Assembly (NCBI GenBank): GCA_045577925.1
Contig: JAZNJH010000035.1
Span: 37,145-101,144, forward strand
DNA from: UBA4717 sp045577925
GTDB lineage: Bacteria; Bacillota; Clostridia; Oscillospirales; CAG-272
Direction of reading: 5' to 3'
Length of the DNA: 64,000 nt
The stretch's first letter is position 1, and each line of letters begins with the position of its first letter. Both the position numbers and the translations under genes were made by a program. This document shows positions 1-7,480 of this stretch, in pieces. The notes beneath the pieces were generated by a model. It was not told where the DNA came from and made no database searches. It saw only the letters and a program-made list of their open reading frames with translations.

Positions 1-1
1 A

Positions 2-349
2 GGAGGACATTGGGGTTTTCCAAAAGGACACGTTGAAAACGATGAAACTGAGCCTGAAACGGCTATACGCGAAATTCGCGAAGAAACGGGGCTCGATGTT
101 ACTATTGATACAAATTTTAAGCAAAGTGTAATATACTGTCCAAGAAATTATATCGAAAAGGAAGTAATATATTTTACAGCTATCACCGATATGCGGGAAA
201 CCACTCCCCAACCCGAGGAAATACGCCGTGCGGATTGGTTCACGTTTGATGAAGCAAGCATGCAGCTCTCGCACGAAAACGATATACAGATACTGCGCAA
301 GGCTCAGAAGTATTGGAAAGATAAGTTAGTGCAAGAAAACAACGCTTAA
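2..349 (+). CDS. NUDIX hydrolase (5'-truncated by window edge)
   Basis: The reading frame is open from the window edge and ends in TAA at 347-349, so only the last 115 residues are visible. A complete NUDIX box is present near the start: G, five residues, E, seven residues, then REIREETGL. This motif binds the Mg-pyrophosphate part of a nucleoside diphosphate linked to another group. A WF...E segment follows, as in bis(5'-nucleosyl)-tetraphosphatase-like members, but the exact substrate cannot be read from the sequence. The stop lies 14 bases before trmL, so the two are probably co-transcribed. Confidence 0.85.
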   Translation, partial: GGHWGFPKGHVENDETEPETAIREIREETGLDVTIDTNFKQSVIYCPRNYIEKEVIYFTAITDMRETTPQPEEIRRADWFTFDEASMQLSHENDIQILRKAQKYWKDKLVQENNA

Positions 350-363
350 AGGAATATGGCAAA

Positions 364-861
364 ATGAGTAATATAAACATCGTACTCGTCGAGCCGGAGA
401 TCCCCCAGAATACAGGAAATATAGCACGCACCTGTGCTGCCACAGGTGCGTCTCTTCATTTAGTGAAGCCGATGGGATTTACGGTTGACGATAAAAAGCT
501 CAAGCGTGCCGGTCTTGATTATTGGCATGAGCTTGATATTACCTATTACGAAAACCTTGATGAGTTTTTAAAAATTCATTCGGGGAAAAATATGTATTTT
601 TTCTCAACTAAAGCACCGCGCGCATATACGGAGATAAATTATCCCGAAAAGGTGTACCTCGTTTTCGGCAAAGAAACGAAAGGTCTGCCCGAAGCGCTTC
701 TGCAAGCTAATCCGGACACGTGCGTGCGCATACCGATGAGAGATAAATTAAGAAGCCTTAATTTATCTAACTCTGCGGCAATAGCCGTGTATGAGGTGTT
801 GAGGCAAAGAGATTTTGCAGGGCTCAGAGAAGACGGTATCCCCACGACCTTTGAGTGGTGA
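364..861 (+). CDS. trmL: tRNA (cytidine(34)-2'-O)-methyltransferase, SPOUT family
   Basis: The 165-aa protein has the size and sequence pattern of TrmL, which uses S-adenosylmethionine to methylate the 2'-O of the wobble base in tRNA-Leu isoacceptors. The N-terminus carries the family motif EPEIPQNTGNIART (residues 10-23). The knotted SAM-binding site is visible as FGKETKGLP (101-109) and SLNLSNSAAIAVYE (131-144). An AAAGGA ribosome-binding site lies about 9 bases before the ATG. The gene follows the NUDIX gene closely and its end touches the RAYT gene, so a short plus-strand operon is likely. Confidence 0.93.
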   Translation: MSNINIVLVEPEIPQNTGNIARTCAATGASLHLVKPMGFTVDDKKLKRAGLDYWHELDITYYENLDEFLKIHSGKNMYFFSTKAPRAYTEINYPEKVYLVFGKETKGLPEALLQANPDTCVRIPMRDKLRSLNLSNSAAIAVYEVLRQRDFAGLREDGIPTTFEW

Positions 862-866
862 TAAAA

Positions 867-1529
867 ATGGAGAAAGTAAAAAGAAAACCAACGAGATTGA
901 AATCGTATGATTATAGCTCTACGGGTGCTTATTTTATAACGATATGCACCAAGGAACGAAAACCAATATTATCACAAATCGTATGTGATGATGCACTCGA
1001 CGACATTTTGCAGACCCCATCATCTAATAAAACGAACGAACAGAACACCTCCGTAAGGATTGTGCAAACACAATCCTTTAATGACTTTAGCTTGCGAAGT
1101 CTTGTAGGGACCGGCGTCCCCGACGGTCCGCAATCAACAAACGATTTCGTCAATCCTCACGTTCTCCTAACCGATTATGGCAAAATTGCGGATAAATACA
1201 TCAGACAAATGAACGACCATTATAAGAATTTATCGGTCGATAATTATATTATCATGCCAAACCATATTCATATGTTAATAACCGTATCAACTCCTCTGTC
1301 CGATAACGGACCGTCGGGGACGCCGGTCCCTACGGTTCAAAATTCGACGATATCACGCTTTATATCAACTTTCAAACGTTTTTGCAATAAAGAATACGGC
1401 GTAAATATATGGCAATACCGTTCTTATGATCACGTTATCAGAGACCGAGAGGATTACGAAGCAAGAGTTAAATACATATCCGATAATCCAAAGAATTGGT
1501 TTTATGATCACCTATATTCAGACAATTAA
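867..1529 (+). CDS. REP-associated tyrosine transposase (RAYT, Y1/IS200-like)
   Basis: This is a single-strand HUH/Y1 transposase of the REP-associated type. The metal-binding PNHIHML motif (HIH at residues 133-135) and a tyrosine-rich segment WQYRSYDHVIRDREDY near 182-197 are present. An open frame starts at 855, but the ATG at 867 (MEKVKRKP) fits the family N-terminus better and clears the trmL stop. At 220 aa it is longer than many RAYTs because residues about 55-92 and 148-156 are extra. Those stretches are encoded by palindromic DNA: a 10-bp-stem hairpin at 1055-1078 and two copies of the dispersed REP sequence (1104-1130, and 1307-1333 inverted). All keep the frame open. No IS200-type cargo or ends were seen around it. 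Confidence 0.85.
   Translation: MEKVKRKPTRLKSYDYSSTGAYFITICTKERKPILSQIVCDDALDDILQTPSSNKTNEQNTSVRIVQTQSFNDFSLRSLVGTGVPDGPQSTNDFVNPHVLLTDYGKIADKYIRQMNDHYKNLSVDNYIIMPNHIHMLITVSTPLSDNGPSGTPVPTVQNSTISRFISTFKRFCNKEYGVNIWQYRSYDHVIRDREDYEARVKYISDNPKNWFYDHLYSDN
1055..1078. repeat. Palindrome inside the RAYT gene
   Basis: A perfect 10-bp stem, AAGGATTGTG with CACAATCCTT, encloses a CAAA loop. It sits in frame in the transposase gene just before a REP copy and could be part of a composite REP unit. Confidence 0.7.
1104..1130 (+). repeat. REP-like palindrome, copy 1 (in RAYT coding sequence)
   Basis: This 27-base unit begins GTAGGGACCGGCG and ends CCCCGACGGTCCG. GGACCG can pair with CGGTCC, or alternatively GGGAC with GTCCC. 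It is identical to the copies at 1307-1333 (inverted) and 6487-6513, and differs by one deleted base from 10615-10640. In frame it encodes VGTGVPDGP. Confidence 0.88.
1307..1333 (-). repeat. REP-like palindrome, copy 2 (in RAYT coding sequence)
   Basis: Exact reverse complement of the 27-base unit at 1104-1130. It is read in frame as GPSGTPVPT just after the HIH metal-binding motif. With copy 1 it forms an inverted pair about 177 bases apart within one gene. Confidence 0.88.
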
Positions 1530-1540
1530 ATTCATAACAC

Positions 1541-1574
1541 AAAAATGCTTGATGTTGACTCATCAAGCATTTTT
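1541..1574. terminator. Bidirectional terminator between RAYT and SLOG genes
   Basis: A 14-bp perfect stem (AAAAATGCTTGATG with its complement) encloses a 6-base loop and has T or A runs on both sides. It lies between two convergent genes and can serve both. Confidence 0.88.
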
Positions 1575-1908
1575 AGTTTTCTTTATATACTATGACCTTT
1601 TTTCCCCGTTGCTTGCACTTCTCTATCACTGAGCGCGTACCACGCGATCTTCCATCCCAGAATGCAAGTACTATGTCCGCGTAATCAATTATCTTATCGT
1701 TACGGATGTGCGGCGCGCTTTTACCGCCGTATTTATCGTACTCAGGCAAAAATTCGGTCAGCTTTAAATTATGCCATTTCGCATACTCCCGCGCACTCGT
1801 ATCTATTCCGCGAGCGCCGCCTGAAACTATCTCAGTTACACCCTCTGGCAGATACGGCGTAAAATCATTAACGTGTAATCCGCGAGAGCCTATTATTGCC
1901 ACTTTCAT
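1573..1908 (-). CDS. SLOG-family (YspA/DprA-like fold) nucleotide-binding protein
   Basis: The 111-aa protein starts with the Rossmann-like IIGSRG motif (residues 5-10) and has SGGARGID (29-36), a conserved RN (69-70), and WDG...SRGT (84-91). These are hallmarks of the SLOG superfamily of nucleotide-derivative binding proteins (DprA/LOG/YspA-like). It lacks the PGGxGTxxE catalytic motif of LOG phosphoribohydrolases, so the role is unknown, and a nucleotide-sensing role is inference. An AGGAG site precedes the ATG. Its start is 13 bases after the stop of the upstream membrane-protein gene, so the two probably form an operon. Confidence 0.8.
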   Translation of the reverse strand: MKVAIIGSRGLHVNDFTPYLPEGVTEIVSGGARGIDTSAREYAKWHNLKLTEFLPEYDKYGGKSAPHIRNDKIIDYADIVLAFWDGRSRGTRSVIEKCKQRGKKVIVYKEN

Positions 1909-1921
1909 TCTCTTTCTCCTG

Positions 1922-2515
1922 TCACTTAATTAAACTGATTATCACAAATGATATTATCAGCGCGATCATAGGGCATATGCCGCCCAGAACAAGTTCGCGT
2001 AATGTGTGACGTCCAAGCTTAAGCGATGACCATATTACAAGCGCTGAAAGCAATATACACGGTGCAAGCATATATACTCCACCTGCATATATGAATACAA
2101 GCATCGGACCGAATACACCGCATGCGTGTCCGCTTGCTTTAAGCATTGGTGTGCTATTAAATAATATAAGGAGAATAACCGAAAAAACATATGTCAGGCA
2201 TATTATCGAAAGGTTATCCGTAAGACTTCCAAAAATAACTATCGGAAGCAAGAGCGAATATCCTGTGCCCGTCATTATAAACGCCATATTACGCTCACTC
2301 TTACGTCCGCCTGCACGAAGCTTTGGCACAAAATAGCTTATTGGGTACGCAAGAAGAGGTACTACTATAATACAGAAACCGACTATAAGCGCTTCAAAGG
2401 GAGAGTTGAAATACCCGTCAATTCCGAAATATAAATAGAGCATGAGGATCAGCGCCAGAAAGGGCGGAACTGTTATTACTCTCATTATTTTTGCTGTTAT
2501 TTGTGCTATTGTCAT
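1922..2515 (-). CDS. PAP2-like polytopic membrane protein
   Basis: The 197-aa protein has about six hydrophobic segments and no signal peptide. KASGH at residues 126-130 and SLKLGRH at 164-170 resemble motifs 2 (PSGH) and 3 (SRxxxGxH) of PAP2 phosphatases, which dephosphorylate lipid phosphates such as phosphatidic acid or undecaprenyl pyrophosphate. The first family motif (KxxxxxxRP) is not clear; a basic stretch at 65-75 may replace it. It is thus a divergent or possibly inactive member. It is the first gene of a two-gene operon with the SLOG protein. Confidence 0.55.
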   Translation of the reverse strand: MTIAQITAKIMRVITVPPFLALILMLYLYFGIDGYFNSPFEALIVGFCIIVVPLLAYPISYFVPKLRAGGRKSERNMAFIMTGTGYSLLLPIVIFGSLTDNLSIICLTYVFSVILLILFNSTPMLKASGHACGVFGPMLVFIYAGGVYMLAPCILLSALVIWSSLKLGRHTLRELVLGGICPMIALIISFVIISLIK

Positions 2516-2546
2516 TTTACCACTGTCCTTTTATTAACATATGATT

Positions 2547-2575
2547 ATGGTAACATACCGCTAAAGCGAATTCAA
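2547..2575 (-). promoter_or_regulatory. Candidate sigma-A promoter for the 2515 operon
   Basis: On the minus strand TTGAAT and TACCAT are separated by 17 bases, about 30 bases upstream of the PAP2-like start. The -10 box is imperfect. Confidence 0.45.
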
Positions 2576-2737
2576 GTATATTTTGTAAAATTATAGAAAC
2601 ATAGAAGCATCACAAAGATTTTTTGCGTGTTTCTCAGAAAGGGTGCGCTTTTTGTCTTCACTTTTTAAAAGGGGAGGGGGGACCGCGAAGCGGTGCAAGG
2701 GTTTCAAGCCTGCTTTCAATTTCGTCTCTTTCAAAAC

Positions 2738-2787
2738 CCTTCAGTCTCGCATACGCTCGACAGCTCCCCTTTAGAAAAGGGGAGCCT
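2738..2787 (+). repeat. Two-hairpin repeat (GTC-stem-CTCCC family), divergent copy
   Basis: The copy reads CCCTTCAGTC, a short stem-loop, then CAGCTCCCC, a loop and GGGGAGCC. This is the architecture of the copies at 7083, 7364, 12069, 12132 and 37922. A partial inverted copy with an ACCGC/GCGGT stem lies at about 2667-2705. Confidence 0.65.
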
Positions 2788-2809
2788 TGTTTAGAGATTT
2801 TATAGTATA

Positions 2810-2841
2810 CAAAAACGGCTGTGCCAAATGGCACAGCCGTT
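2810..2841 (-). terminator. Terminator of the 1,031-aa surface-protein gene
   Basis: A 12-bp perfect stem (AACGGCTGTGCC with GGCACAGCCGTT) has a 4-base loop and, on the minus strand, is followed by a run of five Ts. It lies about 30 bases after the stop codon. Confidence 0.9.
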
Positions 2842-2871
2842 AGTTTTATTGATCAATCAATACTTAACAGA

Positions 2872-5800
2872 TTATTCAGCTGCTTCTGTTGTTTCTTCAA
2901 CAACTTCTTCTGCAACTTCTTCTGTTTCGGGAGCATATACGTACTTGGAAGCCTTCTTGTAGTCATCAAAGAATGCTACGTACTGGATATCTAAGTATGT
3001 TCTCTTAGGTACTACTGTTCCAATGGAAGCAAATCTGAAGTTACCGCCTGCGATAGGAGCTGTATTAGCAAGCTCTACTCTTTCTTCGTTTGTCTTTCCG
3101 GAGAACATTCCGTCGCCGCCAGTCCATTCACGGCCTTCAAGATTGATTATAGCCTTCTGCCACTGTTCATCAGCTATCTTCTTAGGAGCTGCATTAATGC
3201 CGGTTCCGCCGCCCCATGCTCTGCCAATAGACATCTGCTCATCGTAGAAGCAGAAGTCAAAGCCGAATGTCGAATCATCATTTTCTTTATAGTTAGTTCT
3301 ATAACCAACAACCATGATAGGTGCTTCTTCAACCGTTACTGTATCGCCGAGGAAACGGAAGAGACCAACCGTGTTGTCCTTCATTTCAAGGTCAACTTTA
3401 AGTTCCCATCTATAATAACCGTCCTTGAGGCTACCTTCAACCTTGTTTACACCGGAAGATGTTGCTAAATCTGCACCATCGAAGAGGTAGAGAGGCTTAA
3501 CTGCGCTTTCTGCTCCTGTGCCGCCGTCCTTCTTCTTTTCGATAATCTTAAGCATTACGTTGAGAACTGTACCGCCGTTCTTCTTATCATCAGGAATATC
3601 GAAGAAAGGATATGCAGTAATATCGCCTGTTACAACAGTCTTGCTTGTTATCTGTTCGCCGTCGCCATTTGTTTCTGTGTACCAGCCCTTAAATACGAGC
3701 TCGCGGTCTTCAGATATAGGGTCAGTTTCAGGAAGCTCAACAAATGCGCCTGTTTCCCAAGCATTGTATGTGTGGAATACGCTGCCGTCTTCAGCAAGGA
3801 ATTCAACCTTGATTTCTTCAGACTCGAATGTTGCAGACTTAGCATCAGCAGCTTCGTCAAAGAAACCAACCCAACCGATTTCCATTGTACCGTTGGCAGC
3901 TACCTGACGATAATCCCATGCAACATAGTAGAGGTTATCGTAGTTATCCTTAACTGTTTGTTCATCAGGATAGTATTCTGTTGCGAATTCAGATAAATCG
4001 TATGTGATATATCCCCATTCGTTAGCTTCTGTCGGATAAGATGTTGCTTCATCAACTATTGAAGGTCCCTTACCGTTGATCATACCGTTTTGTTTATAAC
4101 CGGCTTCAGCAAACGGAGGCACTACAAGATTACCTTCAAGTTCAATATTAGTTCTGTAGTAGATCTTCATTAACGGGCTGTTGGAGATATCAAGAGCATC
4201 AAAGTATATGTATGCTACCTTACCCGAATCGTAGATGTAACGTGTGGGTTCTACACCTGATGCGGGAGTAGGCTTAGTGCCTGCACCATAAAGGCCGAGA
4301 ACCGAACCGTCGGGAAGGTCTGTACCCTTAAGAACTATTGCAGATTCATCCATGAAACGAGGATAAAGCTTGAGATCCTCTGTTACTTCAGAACCGTTTC
4401 TTACAGTCTTACCGTTTTCATCCATCCAGTTTACGAAAACATAGCCATCCTTTTCAGGAGCAGTTTCGGGATATTCAAGAACAGGATTTCCGGCCCAAAT
4501 ATACTTGGAGCTGATTTCTGTTGTTTCGTCTTCTTCGTAGAACGTTACCTTAACGAAATCTGCCTCTGCTGCAATTGCCTCTGGTTCAGTATTGAACATA
4601 CCTATGTATGCAACGTCAACATAATCTGTTGAAGGTAATGACTTAAGTGTTTTGTAAAGCGAAATATCACGGCAGTATACAGTATCAGTGTACTTTGTGC
4701 TTTCAAACTTATAAATTGCATATCCCCATTCACCAGCTACTGTTGCAGGATCAGAGGAGTCTAATGCTGCTACAGGAGCTGCATCGGGATTCCATCCACT
4801 ACCAGTATGTTCAAACTTAGGAACGAGAAGGTTATCGCCATCCATAATGTTTGTTCTGTAGTAGATCTTTACATAAGGATGATTTGAGGGGAAATAGCGG
4901 TAGTCACCATAACCCGTTGCTGTTGCATCCGTCCAACGCATGGTCATCTTATTGGTGGCCGCACCGTTTCCGCCAGGGAGACGATAATGGCTGGGTGTTG
5001 TGTCTGTCGCAGCAACAATAGCCGGATAGTCTGCACCATATGCGTTGTATGAATCAACTAAATCATCACCTGTGTATATCTTAGGAAGCTTAGCAGGATC
5101 AAGGAAGTTGGGAACAAGAGTAATATCCTTTGTTACCGCGGTTCCGTTTGCAACAACCGTACCGGTTGCAGCGTCCTTCCAGCCATTGAAAATGAAGCCG
5201 TCCTTTACAGGATCTGTTTCGGGATAATCAACAGTAACGTCGCCCCACTTCTGGTAGGACTTAACAACTGTTTCGCCGTCTTCCTGACAGAACTTTACGT
5301 TAACAAGTCCTGTTTCAGCTGCGAGAGCAGAAGTAACGTCTGCGAAGAAGCCGATGTATGCAATGTCAATGTACTCACTGCTCTTGGAAGTAAGGAACTT
5401 AGTTGAATGAATATCTCTAAGCTTCTTTGTAGCTAAGCTTGATGTGGTGAAGTCAACAATGATGTAACCCCATTCGCCTGCTTTAGTTGCAGGTGCGGAA
5501 TTTGTTGCATCATAGTAATTTGTGAACTTAACTTCAGACCAGTTTGCATCAGTATATTCAAGATTCGTAGGTATTGCGAGTTTTTCGCCGTCCATCTTGT
5601 TGGTTCTGTAAACAAGCTTCAAAATAGGAAGCGCCATAACGTCTACTGAACCGTTAGCATTAGAAGTTTCGCCTGCTACATGGTACTTCATGGGGAACTC
5701 GATAGTCGGGCTGGGGTTATCCGACGTAGCACCTTTGGAGCTATCCCAAATTGACGCATCGTGATGATACATTCTGGGAGTTGTTGCTGTTGCAGCGGAA

Positions 5801-5967
5801 ACATCCTGATAGTATGCTCTTGAATCAGGACGTCCGAGAGTATTGCCCGCGAAGATGATCGGAGCAACCGTATCTTCTGCGCTAACGGACATCGGTATAA
5901 TACCGACAAGCATTACGATACAAAGAAGTATCGAAAGCGCGCGAGTTGCAAATTTCTTGCAATTCAT
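2872..5967 (-). CDS. Secreted multidomain protein with InlB B-type repeats
   Basis: The 1,031-aa protein starts with a classical signal peptide: MNCKKFATRA, a hydrophobic core, and a probable cut after SVSA (residue 30). The mature part alternates two modules. One, near residues 114-215, 364-465, 598-705 and 880-1010, shares the pattern YRTN...EWGY...DIAYIGFF and looks like a beta-sandwich of unknown ligand. The other, near 223-290, 472-538 and 719-790, matches the InlB B-repeat/Listeria-Bacteroides pattern (V.F...DG......W......P...P...GY.F.GW..........V......YP.F). The tail is acidic (EETEEVAEEVVEETTEAAE), with no LPxTG, SLH or other anchor. It is inferred to be an exported surface or matrix protein. 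AGGAGG lies close before the ATG. Confidence 0.8.
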   Translation of the reverse strand: MNCKKFATRALSILLCIVMLVGIIPMSVSAEDTVAPIIFAGNTLGRPDSRAYYQDVSAATATTPRMYHHDASIWDSSKGATSDNPSPTIEFPMKYHVAGETSNANGSVDVMALPILKLVYRTNKMDGEKLAIPTNLEYTDANWSEVKFTNYYDATNSAPATKAGEWGYIIVDFTTSSLATKKLRDIHSTKFLTSKSSEYIDIAYIGFFADVTSALAAETGLVNVKFCQEDGETVVKSYQKWGDVTVDYPETDPVKDGFIFNGWKDAATGTVVANGTAVTKDITLVPNFLDPAKLPKIYTGDDLVDSYNAYGADYPAIVAATDTTPSHYRLPGGNGAATNKMTMRWTDATATGYGDYRYFPSNHPYVKIYYRTNIMDGDNLLVPKFEHTGSGWNPDAAPVAALDSSDPATVAGEWGYAIYKFESTKYTDTVYCRDISLYKTLKSLPSTDYVDVAYIGMFNTEPEAIAAEADFVKVTFYEEDETTEISSKYIWAGNPVLEYPETAPEKDGYVFVNWMDENGKTVRNGSEVTEDLKLYPRFMDESAIVLKGTDLPDGSVLGLYGAGTKPTPASGVEPTRYIYDSGKVAYIYFDALDISNSPLMKIYYRTNIELEGNLVVPPFAEAGYKQNGMINGKGPSIVDEATSYPTEANEWGYITYDLSEFATEYYPDEQTVKDNYDNLYYVAWDYRQVAANGTMEIGWVGFFDEAADAKSATFESEEIKVEFLAEDGSVFHTYNAWETGAFVELPETDPISEDRELVFKGWYTETNGDGEQITSKTVVTGDITAYPFFDIPDDKKNGGTVLNVMLKIIEKKKDGGTGAESAVKPLYLFDGADLATSSGVNKVEGSLKDGYYRWELKVDLEMKDNTVGLFRFLGDTVTVEEAPIMVVGYRTNYKENDDSTFGFDFCFYDEQMSIGRAWGGGTGINAAPKKIADEQWQKAIINLEGREWTGGDGMFSGKTNEERVELANTAPIAGGNFRFASIGTVVPKRTYLDIQYVAFFDDYKKASKYVYAPETEEVAEEVVEETTEAAE

Positions 5968-6200
5968 AGTATTTTCCTCCTAAAAGAAATAAAATTGTGT
6001 TATTGCCGGAAATGACAGTCTTTCTTCCTCCGATTTGCACCGGGGGCAGAAAACCTGCGCCGGCCTTCGGACTAAGGCTGTTCTTCCATGCCTTTTGGTC
6101 CGCGCCATTTTTGCTTTCCACCAAGTTCACGCTTGCTTTCCGGCCTCTCCCGTTCGGCTTACGTTCGCTTTAGCAGTCTACAAAGACAGCACTATAACCA
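5968..6200 (-). promoter_or_regulatory. Long structured 5' leader of the surface-protein gene, class unassigned
   Basis: The predicted transcript starts near 6200 and has about 230 bases before the ATG. It is locally GC-rich and able to fold: for example GCAGG...CCTGC-type pairing at 6048-6060 and CCGGT/ATCGG at 6031-6045 (plus-strand coordinates). An AGGAGG ribosome-binding site lies at the end. I could not match it to a c-di-GMP, cobalamin, lysine, SAM or T-box consensus. Confidence 0.5.
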
Positions 6201-6206
6201 TGTATA

Positions 6207-6235
6207 ATTGTAGCATGTATTGAAAATATTGTCAA
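6207..6235 (-). promoter_or_regulatory. Sigma-A promoter of the surface-protein gene
   Basis: On the minus strand a perfect TTGACA and TACAAT are separated by exactly 17 bases. The start point would be near 6200, giving the long leader. Confidence 0.87.
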
Positions 6236-6391
6236 TAGTTACAGAGCAATTTTGTTAGTATTTTTTTTACATTTTTAAATTTCTGTGTTTTTTTAATTCG
6301 ACAGGGTGCGACATATTGCGATTCGGTGTGAATTTTATGTAAATTTTGAGCCGGCGGGTGTGATTGGGGTGTTTTGGAGCTGATTATGTTT

Positions 6392-6464
6392 GATAAAATC
6401 GTTTGATAACGGGGGGTTACTTTCCGTGCGCACTTTTGTAGGGGAGGGGCTTGCTCCTCCCGTT
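6392..6464 (+). repeat. Left arm of a large inverted repeat
   Basis: 6426-6464 is the exact reverse complement of 7251-7289 (39 bases, GTGCGCACTTTTGTAGGGGA onward). Similarity weakens but continues outward to 6392 and 7325. The arm itself contains a GGGGAGGGGC/GCTCCTCCCG-type palindrome. Confidence 0.9.
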
Positions 6465-6486
6465 TTTGTTGCGTCAGCAGATCTCT

Positions 6487-6513
6487 GTAGGGACCGGCGT
6501 CCCCGACGGTCCG
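6487..6513 (+). repeat. REP-like palindrome, copy 3
   Basis: Identical over 27 bases to the unit at 1104-1130 in the RAYT gene. It lies between the arms of the repeat island. Confidence 0.88.
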
Positions 6514-6559
6514 TTTGTGCAATTTTAAAGACCGCGGCTTTTTGTACTAAAGCACAGCT

Positions 6560-6596
6560 GATAAAATCGTTGGTTTTACGGGGGGTGTGACTTTCC
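6560..6596 (+). repeat. GATAAAATCGTT motif, copy in repeat island
   Basis: The motif runs GATAAAATCGTTGGTTTTAC, then GGGGGGTGTGACTTTCCC. Related copies lie at 6392-6425 (+), 7017-7052 (-), 7161-7196 (-), 7290-7325 (-) and, diverged, 18664-18705 (+). Most are followed by an accounting of AAAGT...ACTTTCC that can form its own hairpin (GACTTTCCCGACTCGG with its complement). Confidence 0.75.
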
Positions 6597-6689
6597 CGAC
6601 TCGGGGAAAGTCACCAAAGGCGAGTATAAGGGGAAGGCGCGGCGGGTAGCACCCGCGGGCATGGCGCGCGTGAAGTTTGTGCGAATTTA

Positions 6690-7052
6690 GAGTATCGACC
6701 CGTACACTAACATTTGCTTAAATTTCCACAAGAATCGGACTACCCACAAATGATGAAATTTATAAAGTGAACTGTTCAGACACCCTCAAACAAGTACACA
6801 AGATGAGCTTTGCGGGCACAAAATGGGGAGTTATTGAGATGTACGTTCGTTAGAGGGGGAATTGCGAAAAGGGGGAGATAAAGGGGAGAAGCCGTAAACA
6901 AAAGCTTCAGATACGGGTGATGACTTATAATTTTTGCAAGCATACCGCGTAATGCCTACGGCTACTACCCGCCCTCGCCCCCTTTTGGCTCGCCTTTGGT
7001 TACTTTCCCCGAGTCGGGAAAGTAACACCCCCGTAAAACTAACGATTTTATC
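6690..7052 (+). repeat. Dispersed ~360-bp element, copy 1
   Basis: The stretch begins near ATCGACCCGTACAC and ends at ACGATTTTATC. It aligns, with divergence, to the reverse complement of 18664-19036: shared blocks include GACCCGTACAC, TTGCTTAAATTTC-ACAAGAA, CTGTTCAGAC-CCCTC, GAACG/ACGTTCGTTAGAGGGGGA, TACGGGTG and the final AAAGTAAC...CGATTT block. It contains no transposase. One frame over the first 100 bases of both copies keeps residues such as LLKF.QE.D and TVQTPS, so the element may contain a decayed coding fragment. Confidence 0.65.
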
Positions 7053-7082
7053 GACAAAATATAGTGCAACAAACCGCACGAC

Positions 7083-7131
7083 ACCTCATCCGTCAGCCTT
7101 CGGCTGCCACCTTCCCCCACTGGGGAAGGCT
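7083..7131 (+). repeat. Two-hairpin repeat, copy in island
   Basis: ATCCGTC, stem AGCC-TTC-GGCT, GCCACC, then TTCCCC-CACT-GGGGAA-GGC. Its first stem differs in sequence from the other copies but still pairs. Confidence 0.8.
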
Positions 7132-7250
7132 ATATGGTCTCGCAAACCGTACACAAGTGCGGAGAAAGTCACACCCCCGTAAAACTAACGATTTTACTAA
7201 ATATGCGAAATACCACAAGCCGCCCCGCAAATGCATACCGATACAATAAT

Positions 7251-7325
7251 AACGGGAGGAGCAAGCCCCTCCCCTACAAAAGTGCGCACGTAAAGTAACA
7301 CCCTCGTAAAGCGAATGATTTCATC
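7251..7325 (-). repeat. Right arm of the large inverted repeat
   Basis: 7251-7289 is the exact reverse complement of 6426-6464. The arm ends in a GATAAAATCGTT-motif copy in inverse orientation, so the island is bounded by matching motifs. Confidence 0.9.
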
Positions 7326-7363
7326 AGATATAAGTTAGTCCAACAAATCTCTTGCAGTATAAG

Positions 7364-7414
7364 CCCTCTCCGTCAAAGCCTCCGGCTTTGCCACCTCTCC
7401 CGAAAGGAGAGGCT
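7364..7414 (+). repeat. Two-hairpin repeat, copy in island
   Basis: CCCTCTCCGTC, stem AAAGCC-TCC-GGCTTT, GCCACC, then TCTCCC-GAAA-GGAGA-GGCT. It is the best-paired copy of the family. Confidence 0.82.
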
Positions 7415-7455
7415 AATGCGCGCCATGGTAGCGGCTCCTGATCCTATCCGCTAAA

Positions 7456-7480
7456 TAAAAAGGAGAGCTGTTAGCTCTCC
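7456..7480 (-). terminator. Terminator of the 96-aa gene
   Basis: The stem GGAGAGCT / AGCTCTCC is followed on the minus strand by five Ts. It lies directly after the stop codon at 7488. Confidence 0.8.

Larger units (their letters stand above)
2516..2871. other. Gene-free stretch with repeat copies
   Basis: No supported gene. It holds the promoter at 2547-2575, two repeat units facing each other (about 2667-2705 and 2738-2787) and the terminator at 2810-2841. Confidence 0.7.

Noticed and set aside
2623..2805. 60-aa open frame
   Set aside because: It spans the two facing repeat units and ends in the terminator region; nothing suggests translation.
5968..6200. c-di-GMP or cobalamin riboswitch in the leader of the secreted-protein gene
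   Set aside because: Short resemblances (GGTGCAAATC; GGCCTTCGGACTAAGG on the other strand) are not accompanied by the other conserved blocks of either class.
6831..7079. 82-aa open frame in the repeat island
   Set aside because: It is a translation of the 360-bp element and the GATAAAATCGTT motif, with no ribosome-binding site; the related copy at 18664 does not keep the frame.
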